DNA of 64,000 nucleotides from Agriotes lineatus. Lineage: Eukaryota > Arthropoda > Insecta > Coleoptera > Elateridae. The stretch covers positions 1-64,000 of the forward strand of contig CALNHX010005814.1 in assembly GCA_940337035.1 (NCBI GenBank), read 5' to 3'. The notes beneath the pieces were generated by a model, which did not search any database, was not told the origin of the DNA, and saw only the letters and a list, made by a program, of their open reading frames with translations. Shown here one piece after another: positions 10,175 to 19,901 of this stretch; the first letter of the stretch is position 1; each line of letters opens with the position of its first letter. Made by a program: the position numbers and the translations under genes.

Positions 10175-13100
10175 CTGAAAATGATAAAAACAGTATGTGA
10201 GACTCCACTTTTGATAAAATCAAGGAATATTTATGTGTAAAATTAAGTATTCTTTCAAAACAACTTGCAATCATAACCTTTATTGGCACTTCCAATGAAA
10301 GACTTACACATACTGGTACAATAGAAAACTATTCACCTTATTTTTAAGATTATTTAAATCTTACATCACAAACACATAATTTGAAACCATATGCATGTAA
10401 GCAAAAAATTATCTTTGCCACATGCATTCCAGAATGTTGATATTGTTCAAACACAGCACTTCTCAAACTGTTATAATGATAAACTTTGGCACCCTTGTAT
10501 TGTTAGTATTGAAAATAATATTACTAGTCCTTGGCTTAGTAAGTAGGTATTAATTCTGTTTACTCCACAGAGATTATTATTGTTTTAAATTCTCCTCACA
10601 TCTCTTCAACATCGACATTGAAATAATCTGAATAAAATAGCAATAACCTAAAGCTAATGACTGATTAAACAAATACTTAATATACAGGGTGAGTCAATAA
10701 TGCATCATTGGTTCATATCTCATCTATGGTTTAAAATACAACCAATATTTGCATATGAAAATTTCACGTTTTAAGCTTCATAGACTACATTTACACGGTA
10801 ATTTAACGCTGGTGTTATTTAAACCGTTGTTATTAAAACTCGTGTAAAACGTGCGTTTACACAAGGGGTGTTGTACAGGCGTTCAAGTGTAGGTCGGTGT
10901 TAGCATGGTGTTGTCTAAAACTTCGTCGCAGTGTGACCAACTGCTTCGAGATTTTCCATCTGTAACTCTGTCAAATGCTGTCTGCTATTATAAACTTATA
11001 AACATAACCGCTATAACCTACATATTAATAACACAGATCATACAATTTAACGGAGGGACGTTGGTGTGGTTGACAACTGCGAGTCAGAACAACCAACCGT
11101 CTTTACAACTATATTGATAGTCCTGTTTCAAAACAGGTGCAAGTCGAAAGTATCCATTTACACGTACATTTTACACCCGCTTACTAACGTCACGCCTCTT
11201 GGCGAAGTGGTGTAGCGTTAGTAAACCGATTCTAGTAAAACCGGCGTTAAATCCCATTTACACTACAATTTACACCGGTGTTAACAACAACCGATGTTGT
11301 AACACCGGTGTAAATGTAGTCATAACCTAAAATTATTTTCCACTTTATAGGGTGTTCAGTTTTTCCCGATGATCAAACAAGTTTTTTTTTATAGAAAACC
11401 CTGTTTTTATCCGCCATTTTTTTGCCTTTCTGGTAACATACTTTTTAATCCTCTGCGTCTTTGAAAAATGGTAGTATCGTTATTTGAACTAATTTAAGAA
11501 TGAAATTAAGTGTCCATGCAATCGTAGTAAGTTTCTATCATGTGATAGTAAGTTTTGTGGCTTATATAAGGTATTTATTTAGATGAAGCCACTCCAGGCG
11601 TCTTTAAATGTCTAATTTGATATTTTTAATGGAGCTTGCGGTATATTTTGGAATATTTCTATTCCATTGGAACAGGAGGTTCAGTAGATTGGCCTATTAA
11701 TTATTTACCATATATATAATACACATATATTGCTGGTAGGGCCTGGAAACTTCAGAAAACATTACGGCGCCGACATAGTATCACTTGGAGTATAACGCGT
11801 CTCGTGCGCATGCGTGGGAATTCGAACTCCGCCTTTAGAAGCGAATTTTAAACTTGACCACTTCCCCATTGGGCGGACGACGCCGCCGTGCTTGCGCACA
11901 GCTCACCGTATACATGAAGGAGTTGGTTGTGTGTCTCACTTCATCGGTGAGTTTCCCACTCATAGCCGCTAGCAATATGGTAAGTATTAGATATATGTTA
12001 TTTACTAATTTACAAGAGCACTAAAAAAACAATTACTAACGACCTACTAGATTTCTCTGGTTTCGTTTTATCATATTGTAGTTGTTTTGTGATACATCTT
12101 AACATTTTTGTGTTAGGGCCGATTTCATAATCAATTTTAAAGATCCATTTAACTAAAGTAATGTTAGAATGTGCATGATGCCATATGTAACACATATCAC
12201 TCTGCACATTCTAATGTCACTTTAGTTAAATGAAACTTTAAAATTGAGTATGAAATCGGCCCTTAGTACTACACAAATTTGCATGTAGATTATTAATTTC
12301 AAATCAAAATAACTCACATAGTTCAGTATGGCTTTACTCTCAGGAGACAAATGCATGTTGTAGATCTTCTCTGCCCGCAACAAGTACTTTTCAGTCTTGC
12401 GTCGAACCATTTCCTTGCGTTCGAAATCCTTCTCATCTGAAACCATCATTCTACTTTTTTGCCACAAACACAATTTTAACACAAACCTCGCGCATTCCGC
12501 AGTAGCACGTCAATGCCTGCCTTATAAGCAGCAAACGCTTCCTCATACTTCATGGCGACTTCGCAGTCGACCGCATTGCTGATGTGCTGTGAGGCCTCCA
12601 GGATATAGTATGTGGGGCTGGTTGTGTTCATAGAGTTAGGTGTGTGAGGAGGTGTGGGGAACACTTGCCCCTCCATGACTGTCGACCCATCCAGCGACAA
12701 GTTGGCTGCAGATAAGCTCAAGGAATCGTGAGAGGATGTGCGTGAGTTCAGCAGGGACAGTTTTTTAGGCATTTTCGATGAAGGCGTGTTTTGACTAAGT
12801 GGGTCTGGTAAGTGGTCTAACGTCTGAAATATAGCAAATGTGTGATTTAATGTTTGCTATACTACCAACACACTATACAAGATTATTCAATTTCGAGGCT
12901 CACCATATGATTTTCAGAAACCTCAAGAACTATGAGGACGCTAAAATGAAGACAATTATTTTTGAAAGCATTTAAATCTGGTTTTATTTTGCCTATGTTA
13001 GTACTAACTCTAATTATAAATGCACGTAAAATGCAACTTTGCGCTAATTTAACCTTCTTTGTATCACTTATGGTTTTTAGAATCTTGATAGTAAGCCCTG

Positions 13101-13811
13101 AAATTGAGAAACCCCGTATGCTAACAGCACTCACACTGCTAAGTGTAGAAATAGAATCAGTGTCACTAACTGTGTGCTCATCGTCTGAATTGGAACGAAT
13201 CAAACTATAATCTGAATCTAATGGTAGATTCAATTCTGCTCGAATAGAAAGTATATTACTGTCCAGTAAATCGCAAGGAGTGTAGCTTGTCTAAAAACAC
13301 ACAAATCATCCCAAATTGCCTCTATTACAGCACCTGTTACCTTAAAAAACTTCACACAAATATCGGACATAAACAGCTGTGGATGTGCAGCCACGAACTC
13401 GAGGAATTTCAAAATGTTAGCACGTCTCTGTAGAATAACGTCTTCATCAAATCTGAAAACGTTACTGCATTGTAAACAATCCAAATCATCGCAATATACT
13501 GACCTATTAAAAAACGATGTGCTCGGCAAGCTCGGAAACTTGTCCTTCATCTTCAACGAATTATGGTATGCTTTAATATCGCGATGAAGCTTTTTGAAGT
13601 CATTGTATCTCTTCCACACCGTGACTTTCGTGACGGAATCGGGATAGCTCCTCGGGTACAGCTGAATCACAACAAAGTTGATTACAAACACACTTGAAAT
13701 AACGTGTTATCGTACCATCGAAATTACTTGGTAGATGGTAAAGCCCTTTTTGTGCTTGCTCGTGTCTAGTATGTCGAAAATTCGCACCCAGTTGTCTTGC
13801 TGCGAGCCCAT
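10037..13811 (-). CDS. RPS6KC1: RPS6KC1-like PX-MIT-pseudokinase protein, N-terminal seven exons
   Basis: Spliced minus-strand gene. Coding exons: 13811-13716, 13661-13504, 13452-13341, 13290-12904, 12823-12487, 12436-12318 and 10174-10037. The first three introns and the fifth are 54, 51, 50 and 50 nt; all listed introns are GT...AG. The start ATG at 13811 has an in-frame TGA two codons upstream. Domain order is PX, acidic Ser/Thr linker, MIT, then DLYKYKVVKVIASGMLVM, which resembles the opening of the kinase-like domain of vertebrate RPS6KC1. SNX15 shares PX and MIT but lacks this last part. The family binds PI3P on early endosomes and interacts with sphingosine kinase 1. About 449 codons are seen; the rest of the kinase-like domain lies outside the window or was not recognised. 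Confidence 0.88.
10783..11321. mobile_element. Inverted-repeat DNA transposon (non-autonomous)
   Basis: Starts GACTACATTTACACGGT and ends ACCGGTGTAAATGTAGTC, with ATA on both sides (10780-10782 and 11322-11324), a 3-bp target duplication as in PIF/Harbinger-type elements. Inside, variants of GTGTTATTAAA / ACCGGTGTTA recur near both ends. The 70-codon open frame inside matches nothing I recognise. The surrounding 10684-10780 and 11325-11390 may be the halves of another element, with ACAGGGTGAGTC and AGGGTGTTCAG at their outer edges. Confidence 0.75.
11750..11998 (+). promoter_or_regulatory. GC-rich island ending in ATG|GTAAGT
   Basis: GC-rich stretch inside the intron of the minus-strand gene. 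It ends CTAGCAATATGGTAAGTATT: a start codon followed at once by a strong splice donor, a layout found in ribosomal-protein-type genes. It could be a first exon with its promoter. No downstream plus-strand exon was recognised, so it may be an orphaned or fortuitous copy. Confidence 0.25.
12116..12262. mobile_element. Tourist-like (PIF/Harbinger) MITE
   Basis: A 147-bp near palindrome starting GGGCCGATTTCATA and ending with its complement, flanked by TTA on both sides (12113-12115 and 12263-12265). A GGGCC start with a 3-bp TTA/TAA target is typical of Harbinger MITEs. It lies 55 bp from exon 6 of the RPS6KC1-like gene, within the intron. Confidence 0.88.
12318..12823 (-). CDS. RPS6KC1: RPS6KC1-like exons 5-6: MIT domain
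   Basis: Exon 5 (12823-12487) gives a Ser/Pro-rich lead (FPTPPHTPNSMNTTSPTYY) followed by AVDCEVAMKYEEAFAAYKAG. Exon 6 (12436-12318) completes the three-helix MIT bundle with RRKTEKYLLRAEKIYNMHL. The 50-nt intron between them is phase 1. MIT domains bind ESCRT-III tails and other endosomal partners. The frame joins exactly into exon 7 at phase 0. Confidence 0.9.
12904..13290 (-). CDS. RPS6KC1: RPS6KC1-like exon 4: acidic Ser/Thr linker
   Basis: Begins after the acceptor TTTTTAG and encodes a low-complexity, acidic, serine-rich stretch (RSNSDDEHTVSDTDSISTLS) likely to be flexible and phosphorylated. The donor GTGAGC at 12903 keeps the frame into exon 5. The second half is less protein-like and contains a perfect branch-point consensus TACTAAC (about 13001-13007 on the + strand), so part of it (for example 13067-12930, 138 nt, in frame) may really be an intron. 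The boundaries here are the least certain of the gene. Confidence 0.65.
13341..13811 (-). CDS. RPS6KC1: RPS6KC1-like exons 1-3: PX domain
   Basis: Exons 13811-13716, 13661-13504 and 13452-13341 encode residues 1-122. Exon 1 reads QDNWVRIFDILDTSKH and GFTIYQVISM. Exon 2 carries the PX signature VTVWKRYNDFKKLH (basic K-R-Y for phosphoinositide binding) and then FPSLPSTSFFNR, the loop with the proline-rich stretch. Exon 3 continues FDEDVILQRRANILKFLEFV to VKFFK, the last PX helix. The second intron (13503-13453) is 51 nt and has no stop in frame, so retaining it would add 17 residues. Confidence 0.9.
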
Positions 13812-14102
13812 TTTTCAAAAATTCACCAAAACATTCCTGTGAATAGCTGACATTTTGAGGTTATGGGAAACTTGAACGCCCTCCTCGTAGTTCAAATAAA
13901 TCGACACAGAGTTGCCAGATTGGGCGATTTATCGCCAATTGAACTCGCACATCATTACGGCATTTTTTTTTAATATTGAGATTAGCGACAAGCTAGAAGT
14001 TTGAGCTATCTGTATTTTAAATGATGTTGTTTAGCTAGTTGTGCAGTTTTTCCTCTCAACGATCTGTGTGAAGAATGTGAATGTTTTTTCTACTGTTATA
14101 GA
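13812..14102 (-). promoter_or_regulatory. RPS6KC1: Upstream region of the RPS6KC1-like gene
   Basis: The 5' UTR and promoter should lie here, but no TATA box or initiator is convincing. The first transposon-like sequence begins only about 300 bp upstream of the start codon. Confidence 0.4.
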
Positions 14103-14445
14103 ATTAAATACATTTTTCTCCAACCACACGAATAAGACGCCATATTGTCGAATAATTTTGAATAAAAAGTAAGTCATTTCGGGATGTTCACCAATTACCT
14201 TGGCAACCGTACACTTTTCGATTCATATTTGCACTAGTACAAAAATGGTCGCAAGATAGGGTTTTACATGGTAAATTTTAAATAAAAAACACGCTTCGGC
14301 AATATTCGGCAATCGCCGTCGTTATTGTTTAATTTTCCCTTATAGTTTTTGTTTATTTGCGCCATGACAGTTCTACAATATAACCTACAATGTTTGATTC
14401 TAAATAATAAGTCATATTACCGAATTTATGAGTAGTTGGAGAAAA
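14103..14445. repeat. Possible MITE with short inverted ends
   Basis: CATTTTTCTCCAACCA at about 14110 is nearly the complement of TAGTTGGAGAAAAAAT at about 14432. The inner sequence is AT-rich and non-coding. The ends are short and no target duplication was identified. Confidence 0.35.
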
Positions 14446-14586
14446 AATAGTATGTTTCATTCGTGCAAAAAATGCGTTTTCGGGACGCGTAAGACTCGCC
14501 GGACTCCGCTGCGCGTCGTCCGGCGATCTGTCTTACTTGTCCCGAAATCATGCATTTTTTGTACTAATGAAACAAATAACTATTTT
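14446..14586. mobile_element. Hairpin MITE with GC-rich tip
   Basis: Left arm TTTCATTCGTGCAAAAAATG pairs with CATTTTTTGTACTAATGAAA. The inner arms GGGACGCGTAAGACTCGCCG and CGGCGATCTGTCTTACTTGT meet in a GC-rich tip at about 14505 (ACTCCGCTGCGCGTCGT). No coding content. Confidence 0.75.
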
Positions 14587-14603
14587 AAATAGTATATTGT
14601 ACT

Positions 14604-15359
14604 GGGATAGGGAAAGTTCGTTCCCCACATTTCGTACCCTACATTTCGTTCCCGGGAAATTTCGTCTCCCCACATCTCGTACCCGGAAACTTCTTTCCCG
14701 AGCGAGCTCAACTTGTCTCCTAGATTACAGGTTGTTGAAAAACCAGTGCAGCGATCGGAATACAGTTAGATAATGAAAGATATTTTAATTAATTTATTTA
14801 TTACAATAAACTGATAAATATAAAATAAATTGTATTTATTAAAAGTTACGGTTTAAACTATCTTCCTTATATCTTGTATACGGCCATAATTTCTCATTCT
14901 GAACAATTTTTCTTAGTAATATTTTGCTATATCGTGAACAAAAAGGGTAGTTTACCTGAAAAGAAAATAGTTTTTACTTAACTGTCAAGGCCGACTTGTT
15001 TTTGAAAACCCGCAAATTTTCTTAAAATTCCCAAACCAAGCAGAAATTTTAATTCCTATAACATTTTTATGTAAAAATAAAAATAAAATTTGGTTCCCTC
15101 TTGTAAACTCAATCCGGGGACATATTGTTCGTATAAGTTTATTATAATAAATAAATTAATTAAAATATCTTTCATTTTTCTAACTGCATTCCCATCGCTG
15201 CACTCGTTTTTCAACACCCGGTAATCTAGGAGACAAATTGAGCTCGCTTGCGAACGAAGCTTCCGGGTACGAGATGTGGGGAAACGAAATTTCCCAGGAA
15301 CGAAATGTGGGGTACAAAATGTGGGAAACGAAATGTGGGGAACGAACTTTCCGCAAACC
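14604..15359. mobile_element. 756-bp transposon with 8-bp target duplication and repeated subterminal motif
   Basis: Flanked by ATTGTACT on both sides (14596-14603 and 15360-15367). The inverted ends are about 190-210 bp, with GGGAAAGTTCGTTCCCCACA at the left and the complement at the right. Within each end the motif CCCACATTTCGT recurs three to five times with small changes, resembling an array of transposase-binding sites. The middle is AT-rich with no transposase. An 8-bp duplication fits hAT, P or Merlin types; the ends do not settle which. Confidence 0.85.
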
Positions 15360-15365
15360 ATTGTA

Positions 15366-15500
15366 CTATTACAACAAATTGAGAAAAGTGTAGTTTTTCC
15401 GTGCAAGGCGTGAGTTTTTTAAATGAGGCGAAAACGAGCTTGGAAACGCGCCGAGCACAGAAAAACACTTTTCTCACGTGTTGCGCATGCTATTTTTTCA
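15366..15500. repeat. Hairpin MITE-like palindrome
   Basis: TTGAGAAAAGTGTAGTTTTT on the left pairs with AAAAACACTTTTCTCACGTG on the right. Between them are GCAAGGCGTGAG and CGCGCCGAGCAC. It abuts the right target duplication of 14604-15359. Confidence 0.6.
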
Positions 15501-16715
15501 GGTCTACTGTAAAGAAATGCCTAAAAGTGTTGATAACGACATAAAAATTTTTGTAAAATATTGTGCATTAAAAAATTGAACTATCCGTTGCTATTCAGAA
15601 ATGTGTTGCTATTCAGAAAAGTACCACTTTTCTAAACAATTTTCCGCTGCTATGCAGAAAAATGTTACTGTGTAGAAAAATACCACTTTTCTAAAGCAGT
15701 TTGTATTTAGAAATATAGTACATTTTCCTACAGTACGCGAAAAAATGCGTTTGGTGTGGTTTCTTGTTTAATACACATATAGTTTCGTTCATAAATTAGG
15801 AACTATATATATTTTTTAAGGTTTGGAACACACATTAATATAATAAGCGAAACCATAACCACATTTTTCGATTTGTTTGAATTCTGGGGATTGTGCGATT
15901 TTGAGCGATTTTTGTTCTGTTTTAGTGCGACAAGCAAACTTTGGCATCTGGTAACCCTGAACCATCGTATTCTGTGCAATCCCTCCTTGAATTAATTATT
16001 AACTTACAGATTTGGCAAGTAAACTAATTTACAATTTCTATGTATTAAAAATTGTGATAAAGCAGGGTATGAGTAAACAACTGTATCTAATAACGATAAC
16101 TGTATACAGGATAAAGCTCATACGTGTACGATTGTTGTAAAGTACAAGAATATATCTTTATGTTAATTGCAAAATATATAGTTAGTTTAATAAAGATTAT
16201 ACAGTAATTGAGTTAAACATAGGTACTTTTATTTTTCATAAAAAGATCTTGAGCTCACGAGCACGTGGTGAGTGAGATCATATCTTTGAGTAAATAAATT
16301 ATTAATTCAAGTGGCGTATATGTTTTTATTCAATTTTGACAAAATTTTGAATAACAAATTTAAAAATATTCAAATCAAGATATAAATTTGCCCATTCATC
16401 GTCGATTTGATATAAATTTTAGTAATTATATATTACACACTACAAAGAGAAAGAATTTTTGGAGGTAAATATTTGTAGAAATAATAAAAATATGTGGTTC
16501 TTCATTGAAATTTTTTTATTTCACTAGTGAATTAAATCGCTAAAATGTTACTTATGAATAATTGGCTGCTTATGAATGTTATTATGGAGTTAATAATGTC
16601 ACTTTAAACTGACAAACTTAAATAAAAACATAACTTAATTAAATATGAGAAAGCAGGAAAAATAAAATTGAAAATGCTTTTTTTTAATCGGCAGAAAGAA
16701 CGCCGAAATCGTTAT
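15501..16715. other. Unassigned AT-rich sequence
   Basis: No supportable gene. At 15595-15720 there is a degenerate repeat of the phrase AAAATACCACTTTTCTAAA separated by about 80 bp. At about 16243-16280 a short hairpin GATCTTGAGCTCACGAGCAC precedes its complement. Confidence 0.45.
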
Positions 16716-17378
16716 TAGTCCATTTACTAAAGGAAAAAAGTTCTAACTTCGTTGACTCAAAACCGATTTTGAACATTTTTTTTTATTATTTCGGAAAAAG
16801 GATATAGAAAAATTCCCCATAGGTGAGAAGGTGTGCTTTTTATTTTTTCAATTGTTATTAACAAATACGTGTTTTTTAATATATTCTTAATTTAAAAAAA
16901 TTATAACTTCTTTATTTATTTAAACCATTGCCTGACATTTGATAACATAAGGTTTTTGGGTTCACAGATTAAGAATCTGGCCTCAAAATTGGTCTAAAAA
17001 CAAAAATGGCGTCTACAAAATGGCGTCGAAGGTCTAATTTTTTGTTTTCTTTTTTTATTTTTTTAGATGTCTAAGGGTTTTTGGGGTCGCTGATTACGAA
17101 TTTAACATTAAAAGTAAACTAAAATAAAAAATGGCGGATTCAAGATGGCGAAAAAGCTTAATTCATTTTTATTCGGACTTTAGTTTTTAGCTATACTATA
17201 GGGTTTTTTGGGTCGCTGATTTCAAATTTTATGTTAAAATTTATCAAAAATGAAAAATAACTTCTTTAAAGCGGCAAAATAGCTTCATTTCTGAATTCCG
17301 CACGTTGCCTCATATCTAGGGATTTTGGACACGGTAATTATAAATATAGCATTAAAAGGTTAATTTTTATTGTGTACG

Positions 17379-17652
17379 ATTATTATTATTATTATTTAAT
17401 AAACATTATATACAAATAAAATTCTAAATTTTTAAATTAACTCAAATTTAAATAGATTAAATACATTTAAATATAACATACGAATACATATAAATTCCAA
17501 CGCCTAAAAATGTGTTTTCTACGACCTCTTTGTACAATTTCCAAAAGATATTTCTGAATTAAAATATTTTTCTGTTTGTGACCGACGGAGGAATGTTATT
17601 ACATAAAAACAAATGGCAACTTGTTCAACAGTATGGTGCAATTTTAGATATA
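17379..17652 (-). mobile_element. 5'-truncated LINE fragment, antisense, with (AAT)n tail
   Basis: Flanked by near-identical TTAATTTTTATTGTGTACG (17360-17378) and TTAATTTTATTGTACG (17653-17668), a likely 16-19 bp target duplication. On the minus strand the insert ends in an (AAT)n run at 17379-17396. The body has no clear open frame. It lies inside the long-inverted-repeat element. Confidence 0.55.
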
Positions 17653-17879
17653 TTAATTTTATTGTACGTAATTATGGAAAAAAACAAGTGTTTTTGTCGA
17701 TTATCAGAAACATAGAATAAAATCTGCTGAAAGAGACCGACTTCTAAAAACGAAAACCGCACCAGATATTCGATTTGAAAGAGACAGATTTTTAAGTTGT
17801 ATCAAGAAAAAATTCTGGCAAATGTCTCTCATGTTGTTTTATTAATTTTTTAAAAGAAACTTTAGCTGCAAATAATATC

Positions 17880-19360
17880 CTTGCTCTCAAGCTGAAAGTG
17901 ATGCTGATCGGTTAATAGTTACAACAGCTCTCAATGCATCAAATAAAAACATAGTCGTAGTATCAGAGAATATAGACGTATTACTTATATTAACAGCTTT
18001 AGTTTCATGCTGATAAAGATACATATTTTTTAAAACCTGCCAAAAATAAAGAAAATAAGAAAATATCTTCTTCTAAAAGCCTGCAATTTGCGCATCCCAA
18101 TAAATTGTAGTGAGCATGTTCTTTCTGTACATGCTTTAACTGGATGTAACATTTCAGCATGTTTTACAAAAGAAAGAATCTTCTTCTTCTTCTTGTTCAG
18201 GTGCTTATCAGATTTCGTATGTTTGCCATTAACACGGCTATCTTCACTTTATTGGTTGCAATCCTAGATAACTCATTGGATGATTTCCCATACCACGCCC
18301 TTAGGTTTTGCACCCAAGATATTCTTCCGCGTCCTGGTCCACGTTTGCCATATATCTTGCCTTCTATAATAGATTGTAGTAGGGTGTACTTATTCTCATT
18401 CCTCATTATTTGTCCGAAGTATTGGAGTTTGCCTATCTTGGTGTTGTCCATGATCTCTTTGCTTTTTTTTCATTCTCTCTAAAACTTTAATAGTTATTAC
18501 ACGGTCTTCCCATAATATCCGCAATATTCTCCGGTATAACCACATTTCAAAGGCTTCGATTTTTTTTGTGATTGTTTCGTTAAGTGTCCAGGACTCGACC
18601 CCATAGAGCAAGATGGGAAAAATGTAGCATCTTAGCATGCGAGTTTTGGTGTCAAGGTGCAGATTATGGCTTTTGAATATAGTTTAATATATTGAAGATG
18701 TATAAGGATGAACAAGACGAATAGGACCGGCACCTTATTAAAGATCCACATGGATAAGTCCTAGTAAATGAAGCAATGGCTATGTTCAGGAAAGAATAAA
18801 TTTGTCAAAATATTTGAAAATAGCAGTGATTTGCAAGAGACTGCAAAAATTCATATAAAAAATTTTGGTATAAAATGTATGCTTGTAATGTATGGTGCAA
18901 AGAAAGGTAACTGCTTAAACTCTTACAGAAATGTTTAAGTGATTGAAAGTTTTTTATTATTCATATACCGCAAGGTAAATGAGGTTACAGACAATACAAT
19001 ACAATATTTTTTAAATAAAAACATTTTGAATTTTGGGTTTGACTCTTTTATTAAGGCGTCTACTAAAAAAGTAGCGTTAATTTAACATAATTGTCCCCTA
19101 CGATGGATCCAGCAGAACAACATTTAAAACACGTGTTTTTGCAAACACAGTTGTGGCTGGGAAATCAAGATATTTCAAGGGAAGATTGTGGTTGAAAATA
19201 TGATACAGGAAAGTGTTCTCCAATCCTAATAACACAAGAACCAGATCCACAAAACATCTTAAAAATTATTTTTTTGCAACTACAAAACTAGTTGCGAGCC
19301 AGCTTGTGGGTATAGGAAAAGTGGCCTTTAGGCTCAGCGGCTTGAAGTGAATGTGGCGGA
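17880..19360 (+). pseudogene. Decayed PIN-like / Cys-rich transposon protein
   Basis: Two parts are readable. At about 17885-18175: QAESDADRLIVTTALNASN, then VVSENIDVLLILTAL and ALTGCNISACFTKE, resembling the common pattern ..GDADTLIV.., ..EDTDLLVLL.., ..TGCDTTSAF.. seen in many uncharacterised animal transposon-linked proteins with a PIN/FEN1-like nuclease fold. At about 19090-19345: LSPTMDPAEQHLKHVFLQTQ LWLGNQ, followed by TGKCSPILITQEPDP and IIFLQLQN, resembling the C-terminal part of the same proteins, where a Cys-rich motif follows; here most of those cysteines are mutated. There are many stops, and an RTE insertion at 18180-18690 splits it. Confidence 0.55.
18183..18690 (-). pseudogene. 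RTE-type LINE reverse transcriptase, C-terminal fragment
   Basis: On the minus strand, 18665-18455 reads LHLDTKTRMLRCYIFPILLY then GVESWTLNETITKKIEAFEM and LYRRILRI. After a frame shift in an A/T run near 18470, 18451-18197 reads MDNTKIGKLQYFGQIMRNEN and EGKIYGKRGPGRGRISWVQN. This is the thumb and C-terminal tail common to many insect LINE proteins of the RTE type. A (GAA)n run at the 3' end (18183-18196 on the + strand as TTCTTC) could be its tail. It is 5'-truncated and dead. Confidence 0.75.
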
Positions 19361-19901
19361 AATAGTTGCCTTAATTCACGATCGGCAGTGTCAATGGAAA
19401 AGTAGGGGAAGAAGAAAATAAAGCTAAATAATTTCATTTTTTGTTTTTAAATGTATCTTGGGTTAATTTTAATAAATCAATTAAATTATAATATCTTGAA
19501 TACTCATTTAACTCTTCTATCATTTGTTTCCACCATTTTCCCGACACCGTTTTCCATTTTTGATACATTTTAACATAAAATTTGGGATGAGCGACCCAAA
19601 AAACTTCTAGGTATAGGTATCAGAAATTTAAAAAAATTACCCCTTTCCGCCATTTTGGATCCGCCATTTTTTGTTTTAGTTAAGTTTTTATGTCAAATTC
19701 GTAATCAGCAACCCCAAAACCCCCCAGACTGCTAATAAAAATTTAAAAAAAAATAAAATAAAAAATTAGACATATTTTGAGGCCAGATTCGTAATCTGCG
19801 ACCCCAAAAACCTTATGTTATCAAATTTCAGGCAATTATTTAAATAAATCAAATAGTTATAATTTTTTTAATTAACAGTATATTAAAAAACACTTATTTG
19901 T

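Larger units (their letters stand above)
10175..12317 (-). other. 2.1-kb intron 6 with transposon insertions
   Basis: Unlike its 50-nt neighbours, this intron is 2143 nt long. It contains the 539-bp inverted-repeat element 10783-11321 and the Tourist-like MITE 12116-12262. It also contains a GC-rich island at about 11760-11990. Confidence 0.75.

Noticed and set aside
12010..12207. A minus-strand open frame next to exon 6 of the RPS6KC1-like gene.
   Set aside because: It lies in the intron and overlaps a Tourist-like MITE; it is not joined by splice sites.
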